Assembly (NCBI RefSeq): GCF_040932035.1
Contig: NZ_JBFRBB010000001.1
Location: 1,116,001-1,180,000 of the forward strand
DNA: 64,000 nucleotides
Source: Hoeflea_A sp040932035
Lineage (GTDB): Bacteria > Pseudomonadota > Alphaproteobacteria > Rhizobiales > Rhizobiaceae
Reading direction: 5' to 3'
Part shown: positions 50,448 to 59,881 of the stretch, one piece after another
Layout: each line of letters starts with the position of its first letter
Position numbering within the stretch: the stretch's first letter is position 1
Notes under the pieces: generated by a model
Seen by the model: only the letters and a program-made list of their open reading frames with translations
Databases searched by the model: none
What the model was told of the DNA's origin: nothing
Program-made: the position numbers and the translations under genes

Positions 50448-51467
50448 TTAGTTCGCCTTTGCCATCTCGGCCGCAATCATTTCCTGAGCCGCCTTGGCAT
50501 CGACACCTTTTGCCGAGACCTCTTCCAGAACACCAGCGACGATCGGGCCGGTGATGGCTTCATACGCTGCCACATCGGCATCGTTCGCCATGTTGATGGA
50601 GTTGTCGCCGGTTTCCTCGGTCAGGGACCGGCCGCGCGCATCAATGTTGTCCCAAACGGCACCGGCCATGCGGCTGGCCGGCTCTCCGAACACTTTTTCA
50701 TCCAGCGCCTTTCGCAGGTCTTCCGGCAGGCTGTCAAAGGCCTCCTGGTTCATGATGAATGCAAAGGAGCCGCGATAAAGGCCTCCGGGCATCTCGTAGA
50801 CGTTCTTTGCAACCTCTGTCAGCTTGAAGCCGCCGCGGCTTTCAAACGGCATCACGACTCCATCTGCCACATTGGAAGCAAGCGTTTCATAGACTTTCGG
50901 CGCCGGAACCTTGATGCCGGTCGCACCGAGCGCTTCTCCCACCAGCGAACCGACCCCGCCCGGAACGCGCACCTTGAGCCCGTCAATGCCGTCAAGCGAC
51001 GTCACCTTCTTGTTCGAATGCAGATGGGCAGGTCCGTGCGTATGCAGCCCAATCACCTTGACACCCCGGTGTTCGTCCGCCTTTGCCAGGTATTTGTCAT
51101 GGACGCGCCAGTAGGCGACGGATGCGGCTTCGGCATTGCCTTCATAGCCCGGCAATTCAATCAGCTTTGTCGCCGAGAACCGGCCTGACTGATAGCCGTG
51201 AAAGATCACGGACATGTCGGCAGCACCGTCGATAACGAGATCCATCTGCGCTGGCGGCGGTGCCAGATTGTACTTCACCTCTGCCGTTACCCTGCCGTCG
51301 GTTGCTTCCTCGATCATTTTGATGAGGTTCGGCCACATCTGGGCATTCAGCCCGTGCGCAGGCGGTGCCCAGCTCGATATGGTCAGCTTGTAATCCGCAG
51401 CGTCTGCTGCCGCTGCCGTTAGCAGCACAGCTGCTGCGCCGTACAGAATGTTCTTAATAATCTTCAT
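50448..51467 (-). CDS. TRAP transporter substrate-binding protein (DctP type)
   Basis: 339 residues with signal peptide (MKIIKNILYGAAAVLLTAAA, cleavage near ADAA). DctP-type fold: KLTISSWAPPAHGLNAQMWPNL, the conserved region GLKVRVPGGVGSLVGEALGA with the substrate Arg, and NVADGVVMPFESRGGFKLTEVAKNVYEMPGGLYRGSFAFIMN. The small and large membrane subunits (DctQ, DctM) are not next to it, so it is an orphan in this window. ATG 51467 with GGAGGAG is clear. Likely ligand is an organic acid. Confidence 0.92.
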   Translation of the reverse strand: MKIIKNILYGAAAVLLTAAAADAADYKLTISSWAPPAHGLNAQMWPNLIKMIEEATDGRVTAEVKYNLAPPPAQMDLVIDGAADMSVIFHGYQSGRFSATKLIELPGYEGNAEAASVAYWRVHDKYLAKADEHRGVKVIGLHTHGPAHLHSNKKVTSLDGIDGLKVRVPGGVGSLVGEALGATGIKVPAPKVYETLASNVADGVVMPFESRGGFKLTEVAKNVYEMPGGLYRGSFAFIMNQEAFDSLPEDLRKALDEKVFGEPASRMAGAVWDNIDARGRSLTEETGDNSINMANDADVAAYEAITGPIVAGVLEEVSAKGVDAKAAQEMIAAEMAKAN

Positions 51468-51621
51468 TGGCTCCTCCATGGGTTTTGTCTCGCCGCTTGT
51501 TTTGAACGCGGCGATTGGCCTTCAACGTGCCAGGTGTCTCTGCGTCGCAATAATTTATTATTGCTAAACGAATTTAATCATTGTTAATGTATGCAGGCAA
51601 GAACGTTTTTGGGAAATACAA

Positions 51622-52791
51622 GTGACACAGGCTCCAGTTTGCGAAATTGATCTCTATTCGGATGAGTTCATTGCCGATCCCTGGCCGGGATATGCCGAGA
51701 TGCGCAAACTCGGCGCGGTTGTGTGGCTTCCGGTTCACGGAAACTACGCGCTGACCAGGTCCAGGGAAGTAAGGGAGGCGGTTCGCGACCATGAGCGCTT
51801 TTGCAGTGGGCACGGCGTGGCGGCCGACCGGTTCGGCTGTGAATTTCTTCAGGGCAACACGGTTGCGTCCGATCAGCCGAGACATACACAACTGCGCAAC
51901 GCCATGGCTCCGCCATTAAGGCCCGATGCGCTGGAAGAAATCCGCCCGCATATTGAGCAGATGGCGGATGAACTTGTTGCGTCTCTGACGGGGAGAGACG
52001 GTTTTGACGCTGTGAGCGACCTCGCCCAGTATCTGCCTTTGACGATTGTGCGCGATATGGTGGGACTTCCGGACTTCGGTAAATCCAACATGCTGAAATG
52101 GGCGGCCGCGGCTTTCAACGTCCTTGGCGTTCAAAATGGCAGGGGGAGGGACGCTGTTGCCGATATCAGGGAAATGCGGGAATTCATCAGTGACGGCATC
52201 TCAAGCGATACAGTGAAGTCCGGCAGCTGGATTAGGCGAATTTTCGATCTTGAGAAAGAAGGCGGTATCGACCCCGATCTGACGCCATTTGCAGTTCGCG
52301 ATTATATCAATCCCAGTCTCGATACGACGATCTCGGCAATCGGTCACCTGATATGGCAATTGGGCAGCAATCCCGGCGAATGGGAAAAGCTGAAGGAAAA
52401 TCCAAATCTGGTGCTGAATGCGATACACGAGGCTGTCCGTATGGGAACGCCGGTACGAACATTTTCACGGCGCACGACCGAACCTGTAACGATAGACTCC
52501 GTTGAAATACCCGAAGGCGCCCGGGTCATGATGCTGTTTGCATCCGCAAATCGGGACGAGCGTGTGTTTGAAAACCCTGACACATTCGATATCAGCCGCA
52601 ACAACCGGCGGCACCTTGGTTTTGGCGCCGGCATTCACATGTGTATCGGAATGCATCTCGCCCTGATCGAGATGACGGCAGTTCTGAAAGCCATGCTCGA
52701 TCGGGTCGACAAAATCGAAGTCGGAACACCGACAGTCGCCATGAATAATACGATCTGCGCGTTCTCAAGCCTGCCTGCTAAGTTCCGGTAA
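51622..52791 (+). CDS. Cytochrome P450
   Basis: 389 residues, soluble bacterial type, from GTG 51622 (GGGAAA upstream). Visible: the I-helix threonines in NPSLDTTISAIGHLIW, the ExxR motif in AIHEAVRM, and the heme loop FGAGIHMCIG with Cys341 as iron ligand. The ferredoxin and reductase partners are not adjacent. It may hydroxylate an aromatic or terpenoid compound; substrate unknown. Divergent from the TRAP binding protein, which suggests that the imported compound could be its substrate. Confidence 0.93.
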   Translation: MTQAPVCEIDLYSDEFIADPWPGYAEMRKLGAVVWLPVHGNYALTRSREVREAVRDHERFCSGHGVAADRFGCEFLQGNTVASDQPRHTQLRNAMAPPLRPDALEEIRPHIEQMADELVASLTGRDGFDAVSDLAQYLPLTIVRDMVGLPDFGKSNMLKWAAAAFNVLGVQNGRGRDAVADIREMREFISDGISSDTVKSGSWIRRIFDLEKEGGIDPDLTPFAVRDYINPSLDTTISAIGHLIWQLGSNPGEWEKLKENPNLVLNAIHEAVRMGTPVRTFSRRTTEPVTIDSVEIPEGARVMMLFASANRDERVFENPDTFDISRNNRRHLGFGAGIHMCIGMHLALIEMTAVLKAMLDRVDKIEVGTPTVAMNNTICAFSSLPAKFR

Positions 52792-52838
52792 CAGTGCCGT
52801 GGCATGTGCCGAATATTCGATGGTTCAACGGAAATTTC

Positions 52839-52990
52839 TCACGCGAGATCACCCATTTCACTTAAGCGCACCGAGCCGGTTGCAGCCTGGTTGTACTCCA
52901 GGAGAATTGACGGCGGCCGGTATCCAAGGTTGAAATAGGAAAAAATGCCGCCGATCGACTGAACGATTGGAAGCTGGATGGGGCGCGATG
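52839..52990 (-). pseudogene. Possible transposase tail remnant
   Basis: On the minus strand, an open stretch contains an LGYRPPS-type motif that recalls the C-terminal end of IS3-family transposases, which often end in a HSxLGYRPP segment. No catalytic DDE region, terminal repeats or duplicated target site can be seen. The resemblance is weak, so this is only a suggestion; the region may be plain intergenic DNA. Confidence 0.2.
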
Positions 52991-53066
52991 GTTTGTAATT
53001 ACCCGCGCTCGATACTCCGGATTGGCAGTGGGATACACACACCAGGCCATCACGGAGGTGCTTCTT

Positions 53067-53864
53067 TTGCATCGCGACATTTCAGAACAGTTTGCCGACA
53101 TTGCAGTCAGCAAGATCAACTACGCCAGGCGAAATCCGCTTGGCTTTTTTATCCTTACCATGATGGCCGGGGCCTATGTCGGCGTCGGGATCGTTCTCAT
53201 ATTGACACTCGGCCACGAGGCTGAAGCCGCATCGCAAAAACTCATAATGGGATCGCTGTTCGGCATCACACTGACGCTGATCATTTTTGCCGGTGCCGAG
53301 CTGTTTTCCGGCCATATCATGTACATGACCTTTGGGTTTTTCTATCGGAAAGTCGGCGCGCTGACAGTGATAACGGACTGGATCTTCTGCTGGTACGGTA
53401 ATCTTTTCGGCGCGATGATGCTGTCCATTCTGGTTGTCATGGGCGGCGGCAACGCATGGATTAACGACCAGACATCGCTGGTTCATCAGGTGGCCGAAGC
53501 CAAAATGAACAGCTCGGTCGTCGAACTCATTGCCCGCGCTATTATCTGCAACTGGCTCATATGCCTGGCAATCTGGATGTCTGCCCGGACAAAGAGCGAC
53601 ACAACCAAGTGCATCCTGATATTCTGGTGCCTGTTTGCTTTCGTCGCGGCCGGTTTCGAACACGGCATTGCCAATATGACTGTGTTCACCATATCCCTTT
53701 TGGGAAATCACCCAGAGAGCGTGACCGTTTTGGGTGGTGCGTACAATCTGGCGGTCGTATCGGTCGGCAACATTATCGGTGGAGCCGGTTTCATCGGCGT
53801 TGCGTACTATCTGGCCGCCGTCCCATTGTTCGGCGTTGGGGCCAATGGAGGCAAGGACAGCTGA
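53067..53864 (+). CDS. Formate/nitrite transporter family channel (NirC-like)
   Basis: 265 residues from TTG 53067, placed by GGAGG 8 bases upstream and by the family N-terminus (EQFADIAVSKINYARRNPLGFFILTMMAGAYVG). Six membrane helices of the FNT fold; a pore His is likely in FEHGIANMTVF, and the GAELFSGHIM and NIIGGAGFIG motifs are also standard. The RRNPLGFF...LAGAYVG-type segment is that of nitrite channel NirC. It could import nitrite or export toxic nitrite. It is followed 111 bases later by a type II NADH dehydrogenase gene. Confidence 0.9.
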   Translation: MHRDISEQFADIAVSKINYARRNPLGFFILTMMAGAYVGVGIVLILTLGHEAEAASQKLIMGSLFGITLTLIIFAGAELFSGHIMYMTFGFFYRKVGALTVITDWIFCWYGNLFGAMMLSILVVMGGGNAWINDQTSLVHQVAEAKMNSSVVELIARAIICNWLICLAIWMSARTKSDTTKCILIFWCLFAFVAAGFEHGIANMTVFTISLLGNHPESVTVLGGAYNLAVVSVGNIIGGAGFIGVAYYLAAVPLFGVGANGGKDS

Positions 53865-53974
53865 GATCGGCTATCCGCGCGGAAGTCTTGACTGGAAGGA
53901 ATGCAACCACGAATACATATGTGGATGCGGGTCACGCCGGCCCATGATTCTCACGCAAAAGGAAGACAGCGGTC

Positions 53975-55264
53975 ATGTCCCAGCCCCTCAAGCACGTCGT
54001 CATTGTCGGGGCCGGCTTTGCAGGGCTGTCGGCGGCGAAGGAACTTGCAAGGGCACCCGTGACGATCACGATAATCGACCAGCAGAATCACCACCTGTTC
54101 CAGCCGCTTCTTTACCAGGTGGCGACGGCGGCGCTGACGCCGGCCGAAATCGCTGTGCCGATCCGCCATGTGCTGCGCAGACAGCGTAACGCGCAGGTTT
54201 TGATGGACCGCGTTGTGGACGTGGACACATATGCGCAGAAGGTGATGACGGAAAGCGGTCGGGCCGTGTCGTACGATGCGTTGGTCATCGCCACGGGTGC
54301 ACGGCACAGCTATTTCGGCAAGGACCATTGGGCAAAATTTGCCCCGGGGCTCAAGACACTGAACGATGCGTTCGGCCTGCGTGAAAAGATACTGATGGCC
54401 TTTGAGCAAGCTGAAATTGTGGTCGAGTATGACCCGGAGGCAGCCAAGCGTTTTCAGACCTTCGTGGTGGTGGGTGCGGGACCGACAGGTGTGGAGATGG
54501 CCGGCGCCATCGCCGAATTGTCCTTCTCGGTCATGCGCGATTTCCGGCGCATTGACGGCAAGCAGAACCGGATCATCCTGCTCGAAGGCGGGCCGCGCGT
54601 GTTACCGTCTTTTGCCGAAGGTCTGTCATCGCGCGCCTTACGTGATCTGGGCGAACTGGGCGTTGAGGTGCGCACCGGCGCCATGGTGACCGATATCGCT
54701 GCGGGGCGTGTTACCACGAATCAAGGGGATATTGCAGCCGAGACCGTGGTCTGGGCGGCAGGTGTGCAGGCATCACCCGCAGGCCGATGGCTGGCGCTGC
54801 CGGTTCCCAACAGCGGGCATGTTGAGGTTGACGCAACGCTCAGGCCTGCAGGTCTCGAAAACGTCTATGTCATCGGTGATACAGCCATGCACAAGGCCGA
54901 CGGTGTTGTATTGCCGGGAATAGCGCCGGTGGCCAAGCAAATGGGAATCTATGTCGGCCGCCGGCTGGCTAAGCTGGCCAGGGGGCAGGTGCCTTCCAAA
55001 GGGTTTCACTATTCAGATGCGGGAGCACTGGCCACCATCGGCCGGAACCGGGCCGTCGCGGACATCTTCGGACTGAAATTGAAGGGATTGCTGGGCTGGT
55101 TCATATGGGGTGCGGCCCATGTCTATTTTCTGATCGGTTTCAAGAACCGGCTGTTCGTCATGCTGCACTGGCTGTGGCTTTATCTGACATGGCAGCGCGG
55201 AGTGCGCCTGATAATGCATCGGGAAACTGGAGGGACCGGCAAGGATATCCGGACCCCTTCGTGA
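53975..55264 (+). CDS. ndh: Type II NADH:quinone oxidoreductase (NDH-2)
   Basis: 429 residues. Two Rossmann folds: VVIVGAGFAGLSAAKELA (FAD) and VVVGAGPTGVEMAGAIAELS (NADH), and the FAD motif VYVIGDTAMHKADG followed by PGIAPVAKQMGIYVGRRL. A C-terminal amphipathic/hydrophobic part (LLGWFIWGAAHVYFLIGFKNRLFVMLHWLWLYL) anchors it to the membrane. It passes electrons from NADH to quinone without pumping protons. AAGGAAGA precedes ATG 53975. Confidence 0.95.
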   Translation: MSQPLKHVVIVGAGFAGLSAAKELARAPVTITIIDQQNHHLFQPLLYQVATAALTPAEIAVPIRHVLRRQRNAQVLMDRVVDVDTYAQKVMTESGRAVSYDALVIATGARHSYFGKDHWAKFAPGLKTLNDAFGLREKILMAFEQAEIVVEYDPEAAKRFQTFVVVGAGPTGVEMAGAIAELSFSVMRDFRRIDGKQNRIILLEGGPRVLPSFAEGLSSRALRDLGELGVEVRTGAMVTDIAAGRVTTNQGDIAAETVVWAAGVQASPAGRWLALPVPNSGHVEVDATLRPAGLENVYVIGDTAMHKADGVVLPGIAPVAKQMGIYVGRRLAKLARGQVPSKGFHYSDAGALATIGRNRAVADIFGLKLKGLLGWFIWGAAHVYFLIGFKNRLFVMLHWLWLYLTWQRGVRLIMHRETGGTGKDIRTPS

Positions 55265-55283
55265 TTGGATCTGCAGTCGGCAA

Positions 55284-55829
55284 TCACTTCCCGCGTTTCA
55301 GGTGCTCGTCGAGCCGCGGCATGATCTCGATGAAATTGCACGGCATGTGGCGGTAGTCGAGCTGGTATTTCAGGATGCCGTCCCAGGCGTCCTTGCAGGC
55401 GCCGGGAGAGCCCGGCAGCACGAACACATAGGTCGCATTGATAACGCCGCCGGTTGCCCGCGACTGGATGGTCGATGTGCCGATCTTGTCGTAGGAGATG
55501 CGGTGGAAGACTTCCGAAAACCCATCCATCTGCTTGTCGAAAAGGGGGGTTATGGCTTCAGGCGTCACATCGCGTCCGGTAAAGCCGGTCCCGCCGGTCG
55601 TGATTACTACATCGATCTCCGGATCGTCCGCCCAGCCCTTCACGCGCGCGGCGATCTTGTCCGTATCGTCGGTCACAATGTCCCGCGCTGCCAGAACGTG
55701 GCCGGCTTCCTCGATACGTGTCGCCAGTGTCAAACCGGATTTGTCGTTATCAAGGCTGCGTGAGTCCGAAATCGTCAGTACTGCGATTTTGACTGGGATA
55801 AAGGGGCGCGATTCATCGATTCTGGCCAT
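55284..55829 (-). CDS. moaB: Molybdenum cofactor biosynthesis protein MoaB
   Basis: 181 residues, MoaB/MogA family. Motifs: VKIAVLTISDSRSLDNDKSG at the start, VVITTGGTGFTGRDVTPEAITPL in the middle (the TGGTG loop binds the pterin). MoaB adenylates molybdopterin in many bacteria. ATG 55829 with GGAG upstream. It lies next to ispE on the same strand. Confidence 0.94.
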   Translation of the reverse strand: MARIDESRPFIPVKIAVLTISDSRSLDNDKSGLTLATRIEEAGHVLAARDIVTDDTDKIAARVKGWADDPEIDVVITTGGTGFTGRDVTPEAITPLFDKQMDGFSEVFHRISYDKIGTSTIQSRATGGVINATYVFVLPGSPGACKDAWDGILKYQLDYRHMPCNFIEIMPRLDEHLKRGK

Positions 55830-55858
55830 CAAGGCAACTCCAGATTAGCTCTACGCTG

Positions 55859-56734
55859 TCATGATGCGGTGCGGGTCATGCCTGAACGCACCCACCAATG
55901 GGGATATTTATCACGAAGCGCATCGCCTGCAAGGCGTGCGGCGACCGGATCGTGGAATATTCCGAAACAGGTTGCCCCAGAACCCGACATGCGCTGGAAA
56001 AGCGGCTGGCATTCGGCAAGCGCCGCCATGACCTCGCCAATGACCGGCGCGAGCCTTTTTGCCGGTTCCTCCAGATCGTTGCGCGTATTTTGCAGCGCCA
56101 GCACCAATTCGTTCAGGTCGCCGTTGGCCGGTTGAATGTTCAGTGGATCGTTGTTTTTATTGCCAAGGGCACCGAAGACCCGGGGCGTTGAGACCGTCTC
56201 GAGCGGATTGACCAGGACAATGGAAAACGGGGCCAGCCATTTCACCGGCTCTATATCCTCTCCAATTCCGCGCGCGATCAGCGGCTCCGAGACGTGGCAC
56301 ATGGGAACATCGGCGCCAAGGCCGGCCGCGATGCCGCCAATGTCGAGATTGCGGTCAGGAATATTCCACAGGCGCGCAAGGCCGCGCATGCAGGCAGCAG
56401 CGTCCGCCGATCCTCCGCCGATCCCGGAGGCGATGGGAAGGTTCTTTTCAAGATGTATGGAAACTGGGGCGACTGAGTGTCCCCGTTCGATTGCTGCCTG
56501 TCTGAAAAGGTCACGCGCCCTGACGACGAGATTGTCCGTATCTGCCGACAGCAGCTCGGCAAATGCGCCGCTTACAGTCAGCTTGTCGCTGTTGCTCGTT
56601 TCAAAGGAAAGAACATCGCCGATATCGGCAAATGTAACCAGGCTGTCGATAAGGTGATAGCCGTCCTCGCGCTGCCCCGTGACATGCAGGGCAAGGTTGA
56701 TCTTTGCCCATGCGGTTTCGACGATTTCGACCAT
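55859..56734 (-). CDS. ispE: 4-diphosphocytidyl-2-C-methyl-D-erythritol kinase
   Basis: 291 residues. GHMP kinase of the non-mevalonate isoprenoid pathway. N-terminal AWAKINLALHVTGQREDGYHLIDSLVTF, the ATP-binding loop PIASGIGGGSADAAA and the C-terminal MSGSGATCFGIF are the three GHMP motifs; the catalytic Lys and Asp are in WAKINL and AGLGADVPMC. It lies immediately downstream of the TPR-LysM gene. Confidence 0.97.
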   Translation of the reverse strand: MVEIVETAWAKINLALHVTGQREDGYHLIDSLVTFADIGDVLSFETSNSDKLTVSGAFAELLSADTDNLVVRARDLFRQAAIERGHSVAPVSIHLEKNLPIASGIGGGSADAAACMRGLARLWNIPDRNLDIGGIAAGLGADVPMCHVSEPLIARGIGEDIEPVKWLAPFSIVLVNPLETVSTPRVFGALGNKNNDPLNIQPANGDLNELVLALQNTRNDLEEPAKRLAPVIGEVMAALAECQPLFQRMSGSGATCFGIFHDPVAARLAGDALRDKYPHWWVRSGMTRTAS

Positions 56735-56753
56735 CTGATCCTACATGCAGAAG

Positions 56754-58751
56754 TCAGGGCAGCCTGATAATCTGCCCCGGATGGATCGTATTAGCGCGGT
56801 CTTTCAGCGACGGGTTCAACTGGAGGATTTCACGATAGCGGTTGCCGTCGCCCAGCATTTCATTGGCGATGGTCCACAGCGTTTGTCCCGGTTTGACCTC
56901 GTAGCTGATCGTCTTGCTCTCCGTGCGGCCGTTGAGCTGGCTTTTCTTCGGCAGGTCTGCCGGCTTGACCGGATCCTTGACTTCCCCTCTGTCGTCGTCG
57001 GTATTGGCTGCGGAGGGTGCTTTCAAAGGCGTTTCAGGCAGTCCCTTGTCGATCTTTGTCTTGATCTTCGGAATTTCGCTGAGTTCCGGCTCCATGGTCA
57101 GCGATCGTTCCCACTGATAGCGCGCTTCAATCTTGCGCCCTGCACGCCAATACGCGTCACCAAGGTGATCGTTGATGGTCGGGTCGCCCGGGCGGATCTC
57201 GACGGCCCGCTCAAGCTCCGCAACGGCGTTTTCATAGTCGCCCAGGCGGTAATAAGCCCATCCGAGTGAATCGACGATGTAACCATCATTGGGGCGCAGC
57301 CGCACCGCCTCGCGTATGAGGTCCATCCCTTCGTCAAGGTGGATATTCATGTCGATCCAGGAATATCCGAGATAGTTCATCACCTGGGGCTGGTTTGGAT
57401 AGAGCTCCAGAGCCCGCTTGAAGTTCGGCTCGGCCTTCTCCCACTCCTTCAGCCGCTCATAGGCGATGCCGCGCTGGTAGTAGACGTTCCAGTGAGAACG
57501 GTCCGGCAGAACGCCGATGGCCTTGACGGCCATGTCGTAATTATCAGCCATTTCACGATAGGCCTTGGCGTCCGACAGCACACTGCCATAGGCGATATAG
57601 GAGCGCATATCGGACGGATCTTCCTTGATGAGATTCTTCAGGTGCTTCTTGGCTTCCTCGAGACGGCCAAGATCTGCCAGGTTAAGCCCGAGCTGGAGCT
57701 CCGACACCCGGTGCATGATGGAATCTTCCGGAACGCTTTCGTAAATGGCGATGGCTTTTTCCGGATTGCGAAGGTTTTCCGCAAGGCTGCCAAGCATGAC
57801 CAGGGTTGCAGCGTTCTTCGGGTCAAGCGCCCTGGCAAAATTCAGATAAAGGGAAACGATATCCTCGGCGCCGCTGCGGTTGAGCGCGCTGCCGATCGTG
57901 TAGAGAACGGCCGATGCCCCCTCGGAGGCGTTGCGGATTTCCGGTCTCGGCGGATTGTCCTCTTCGATGCGCATGCGCAGAGTTTTCAGCGGTGCGTAGC
58001 CGGGGGCAAATGCGGTTCCGGTCGCCAGCGCATCGAGCGCTTTTTGCCTGTTGCCGTCGCGGGCTTCAAGCACCGCCAGCGACATGGCGGCACGTATATA
58101 GGTATCGGGGGCGGTTCCAGCGCTGTTTTGATCGGTGATAACGGCTGTGTAAAGGCGCCGTGCCTGCCCTTTATTGCCGAGCGCTTCCTGCAAAGCGGCA
58201 CTGTGGAACGTCTTGAATATTCCGTACCATTCGGGGCCCTGCAAAGCGTCGATCGTTTCCTGGGCCTTTTCGCCCTTGCCGTCGCCGTAATAAGCCCAGC
58301 CCTTCAGCAGGCCGTGAAGCAGCCTTTCAAGATCGCTGACGCTTGATTGGTCGAGAAGTGTCTGTGCACTGGTGAATTCACGCTTGCGGATGGCGTCGAT
58401 GCCGAGCGCCAGCCGTGCGGTGCTTTCAATAACCGGATCACCCTTCAGCCCATTGGCAAGCAGAACACCCTCGTCAAAATCGCCGTTGTTGAACAACAGC
58501 ACCATGAGCCGCTGTTTGATGTCTGAATTGTCTGACTCGTATTCGAGCGCCTTGCGGTAGAGATCGATCGCGGTCTGCGTGTCACGATCTGCTTCAGCCG
58601 TGCGGCCGGCCAGCAATGCGCCGGCAAAACTGTCTACAGTTGCGGACTTGAACGCATTTTTGTCGCGTTCACCTTCGGTCGCTGCCGGATAGCTCATCAA
58701 CAGACTGATGACAGCCACGCCGGCAGTTAGAGTGAGGGATTTGAGCCGCAT
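56754..58751 (-). CDS. TPR-repeat protein with C-terminal LysM domain
   Basis: 665 residues. Signal peptide (MRLKSLTLTAGVAVISLLMS), a long array of TPR-like helix pairs from about residue 40 to 560 (several canonical ones such as AEPNFKRALELYPNQPQVMNYLG, and YRLGDYENAVAELERAVEIRP), a polar linker, and a C-terminal LysM (YEVKPGQTLWTIANEMLGDGNRYREILQLNP...IHPGQIIRLP). A LysM tail would tie the TPR scaffold to peptidoglycan. Most homologous rhizobial genes next to ispE are described only as TPR proteins. ATG 58751 with AACAGGA. Confidence 0.85.
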   Translation of the reverse strand: MRLKSLTLTAGVAVISLLMSYPAATEGERDKNAFKSATVDSFAGALLAGRTAEADRDTQTAIDLYRKALEYESDNSDIKQRLMVLLFNNGDFDEGVLLANGLKGDPVIESTARLALGIDAIRKREFTSAQTLLDQSSVSDLERLLHGLLKGWAYYGDGKGEKAQETIDALQGPEWYGIFKTFHSAALQEALGNKGQARRLYTAVITDQNSAGTAPDTYIRAAMSLAVLEARDGNRQKALDALATGTAFAPGYAPLKTLRMRIEEDNPPRPEIRNASEGASAVLYTIGSALNRSGAEDIVSLYLNFARALDPKNAATLVMLGSLAENLRNPEKAIAIYESVPEDSIMHRVSELQLGLNLADLGRLEEAKKHLKNLIKEDPSDMRSYIAYGSVLSDAKAYREMADNYDMAVKAIGVLPDRSHWNVYYQRGIAYERLKEWEKAEPNFKRALELYPNQPQVMNYLGYSWIDMNIHLDEGMDLIREAVRLRPNDGYIVDSLGWAYYRLGDYENAVAELERAVEIRPGDPTINDHLGDAYWRAGRKIEARYQWERSLTMEPELSEIPKIKTKIDKGLPETPLKAPSAANTDDDRGEVKDPVKPADLPKKSQLNGRTESKTISYEVKPGQTLWTIANEMLGDGNRYREILQLNPSLKDRANTIHPGQIIRLP

Positions 58752-58864
58752 CTGATCCTGTTCCTGCTTCTGCTTTAGACAATCGCGAATCCACACCGTT
58801 CCCCCAAAGCATGGCTTTTTTCGGCCTTCACGGCAAGCATTCGGGAAAGCCGACTTTAATTCAG

Positions 58865-59881
58865 TCAGTTGACCCGGCTGATGCAGAAATCGATCACCTC
58901 AAGCAGTGCGGATTTCGCCGGCGTATCCGCCAGGGGAGCGAGCGCGTCGCGGGCAATCGCACCGTAATGTTCAGCGCGTGCGATTGTATCCTTCAGCGCA
59001 TTGGAGCGTGCGATCAGGGAGAGCGCTTTTTCAAGCGCTTCATCGTCGTTGCGGCCTTCCTCAATGGCGGAGCGCCAGAACGCCCGTTCCTCGTCGTTGC
59101 CGCGCCGATAGGAAAGCACTACGGGAAGGGTGATCTTTCCTTCCCGGAAATCGTCGCCGACATTCTTTCCGAGGTCCTGAGCCTTGCCGCCGTAATCCAG
59201 AACGTCGTCCACAAGCTGAAAGGCAAGGCCGAGATTTGTTCCGTACGATCGCAACGCATCGCGTTCGGCCTTCTTGGCGCCGGCTATGATCGGTCCGACT
59301 TCTGCGGCAGCCGAAAAGAGGGCCGCTGTTTTCGCACGGATGACGGCCAGATAGTCGTCTTCCGTCGTTTCCATGTTCTTGGCGACGGACAATTGCAGCA
59401 CTTCGCCCTCGGCAATGATCGACGCGGCGCTTGAAAGAACGTCGAGCGCATCGATCGAGCCGACCTCAACCATCATCTTGAAGGCCTGGCCAAGCAAGAA
59501 ATCGCCGACGAGCACGCTGGCCTGATTGCCCCAGATCATGCGTGCTGTGGATTTGCCGCGGCGCAGATCGCTTTCATCAACTACGTCGTCATGAAGCAGC
59601 GTGGCCGTGTGCATGAATTCCACACTCGTTGCCAGCTTGATGTGCCCATCGCCTTCGTAACCGAACATCGTGGCCGAGGCGAGGGTCAGCATGGGCCGAA
59701 GGCGTTTGCCTCCCGATGAGATCAGATGATTGGCAACTTCGGGGATCATTTCAACATCCGATCCCGCCTTGGAGAGGATTTGCTGGTTGACCCTTCCCAT
59801 GTCCGTTTTGGTCAAATCGACGAGCGGCTTGACCGATGCAATGTTCCTGTTTTTATCCTCAAGCGGAATGACGACGCCCAA
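58865..59881 (-). CDS. ispB: Polyprenyl diphosphate synthase (octa/decaprenyl, ubiquinone tail)
   Basis: 338 residues. Prenyl elongation enzyme with first aspartate-rich motif LLHDDVVDESD, second LVDDVLDYGG, and GGKRLRPMLTLA. It makes the long side chain of ubiquinone. TTG at 59881 is chosen because CAGGAG lies before it and the following residues (GVVIPLEDKNRN) match the rhizobial N-terminus; the frame stays open to 59914. Divergent from the DUF2007 gene. Confidence 0.92.
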   Translation of the reverse strand: MGVVIPLEDKNRNIASVKPLVDLTKTDMGRVNQQILSKAGSDVEMIPEVANHLISSGGKRLRPMLTLASATMFGYEGDGHIKLATSVEFMHTATLLHDDVVDESDLRRGKSTARMIWGNQASVLVGDFLLGQAFKMMVEVGSIDALDVLSSAASIIAEGEVLQLSVAKNMETTEDDYLAVIRAKTAALFSAAAEVGPIIAGAKKAERDALRSYGTNLGLAFQLVDDVLDYGGKAQDLGKNVGDDFREGKITLPVVLSYRRGNDEERAFWRSAIEEGRNDDEALEKALSLIARSNALKDTIARAEHYGAIARDALAPLADTPAKSALLEVIDFCISRVN

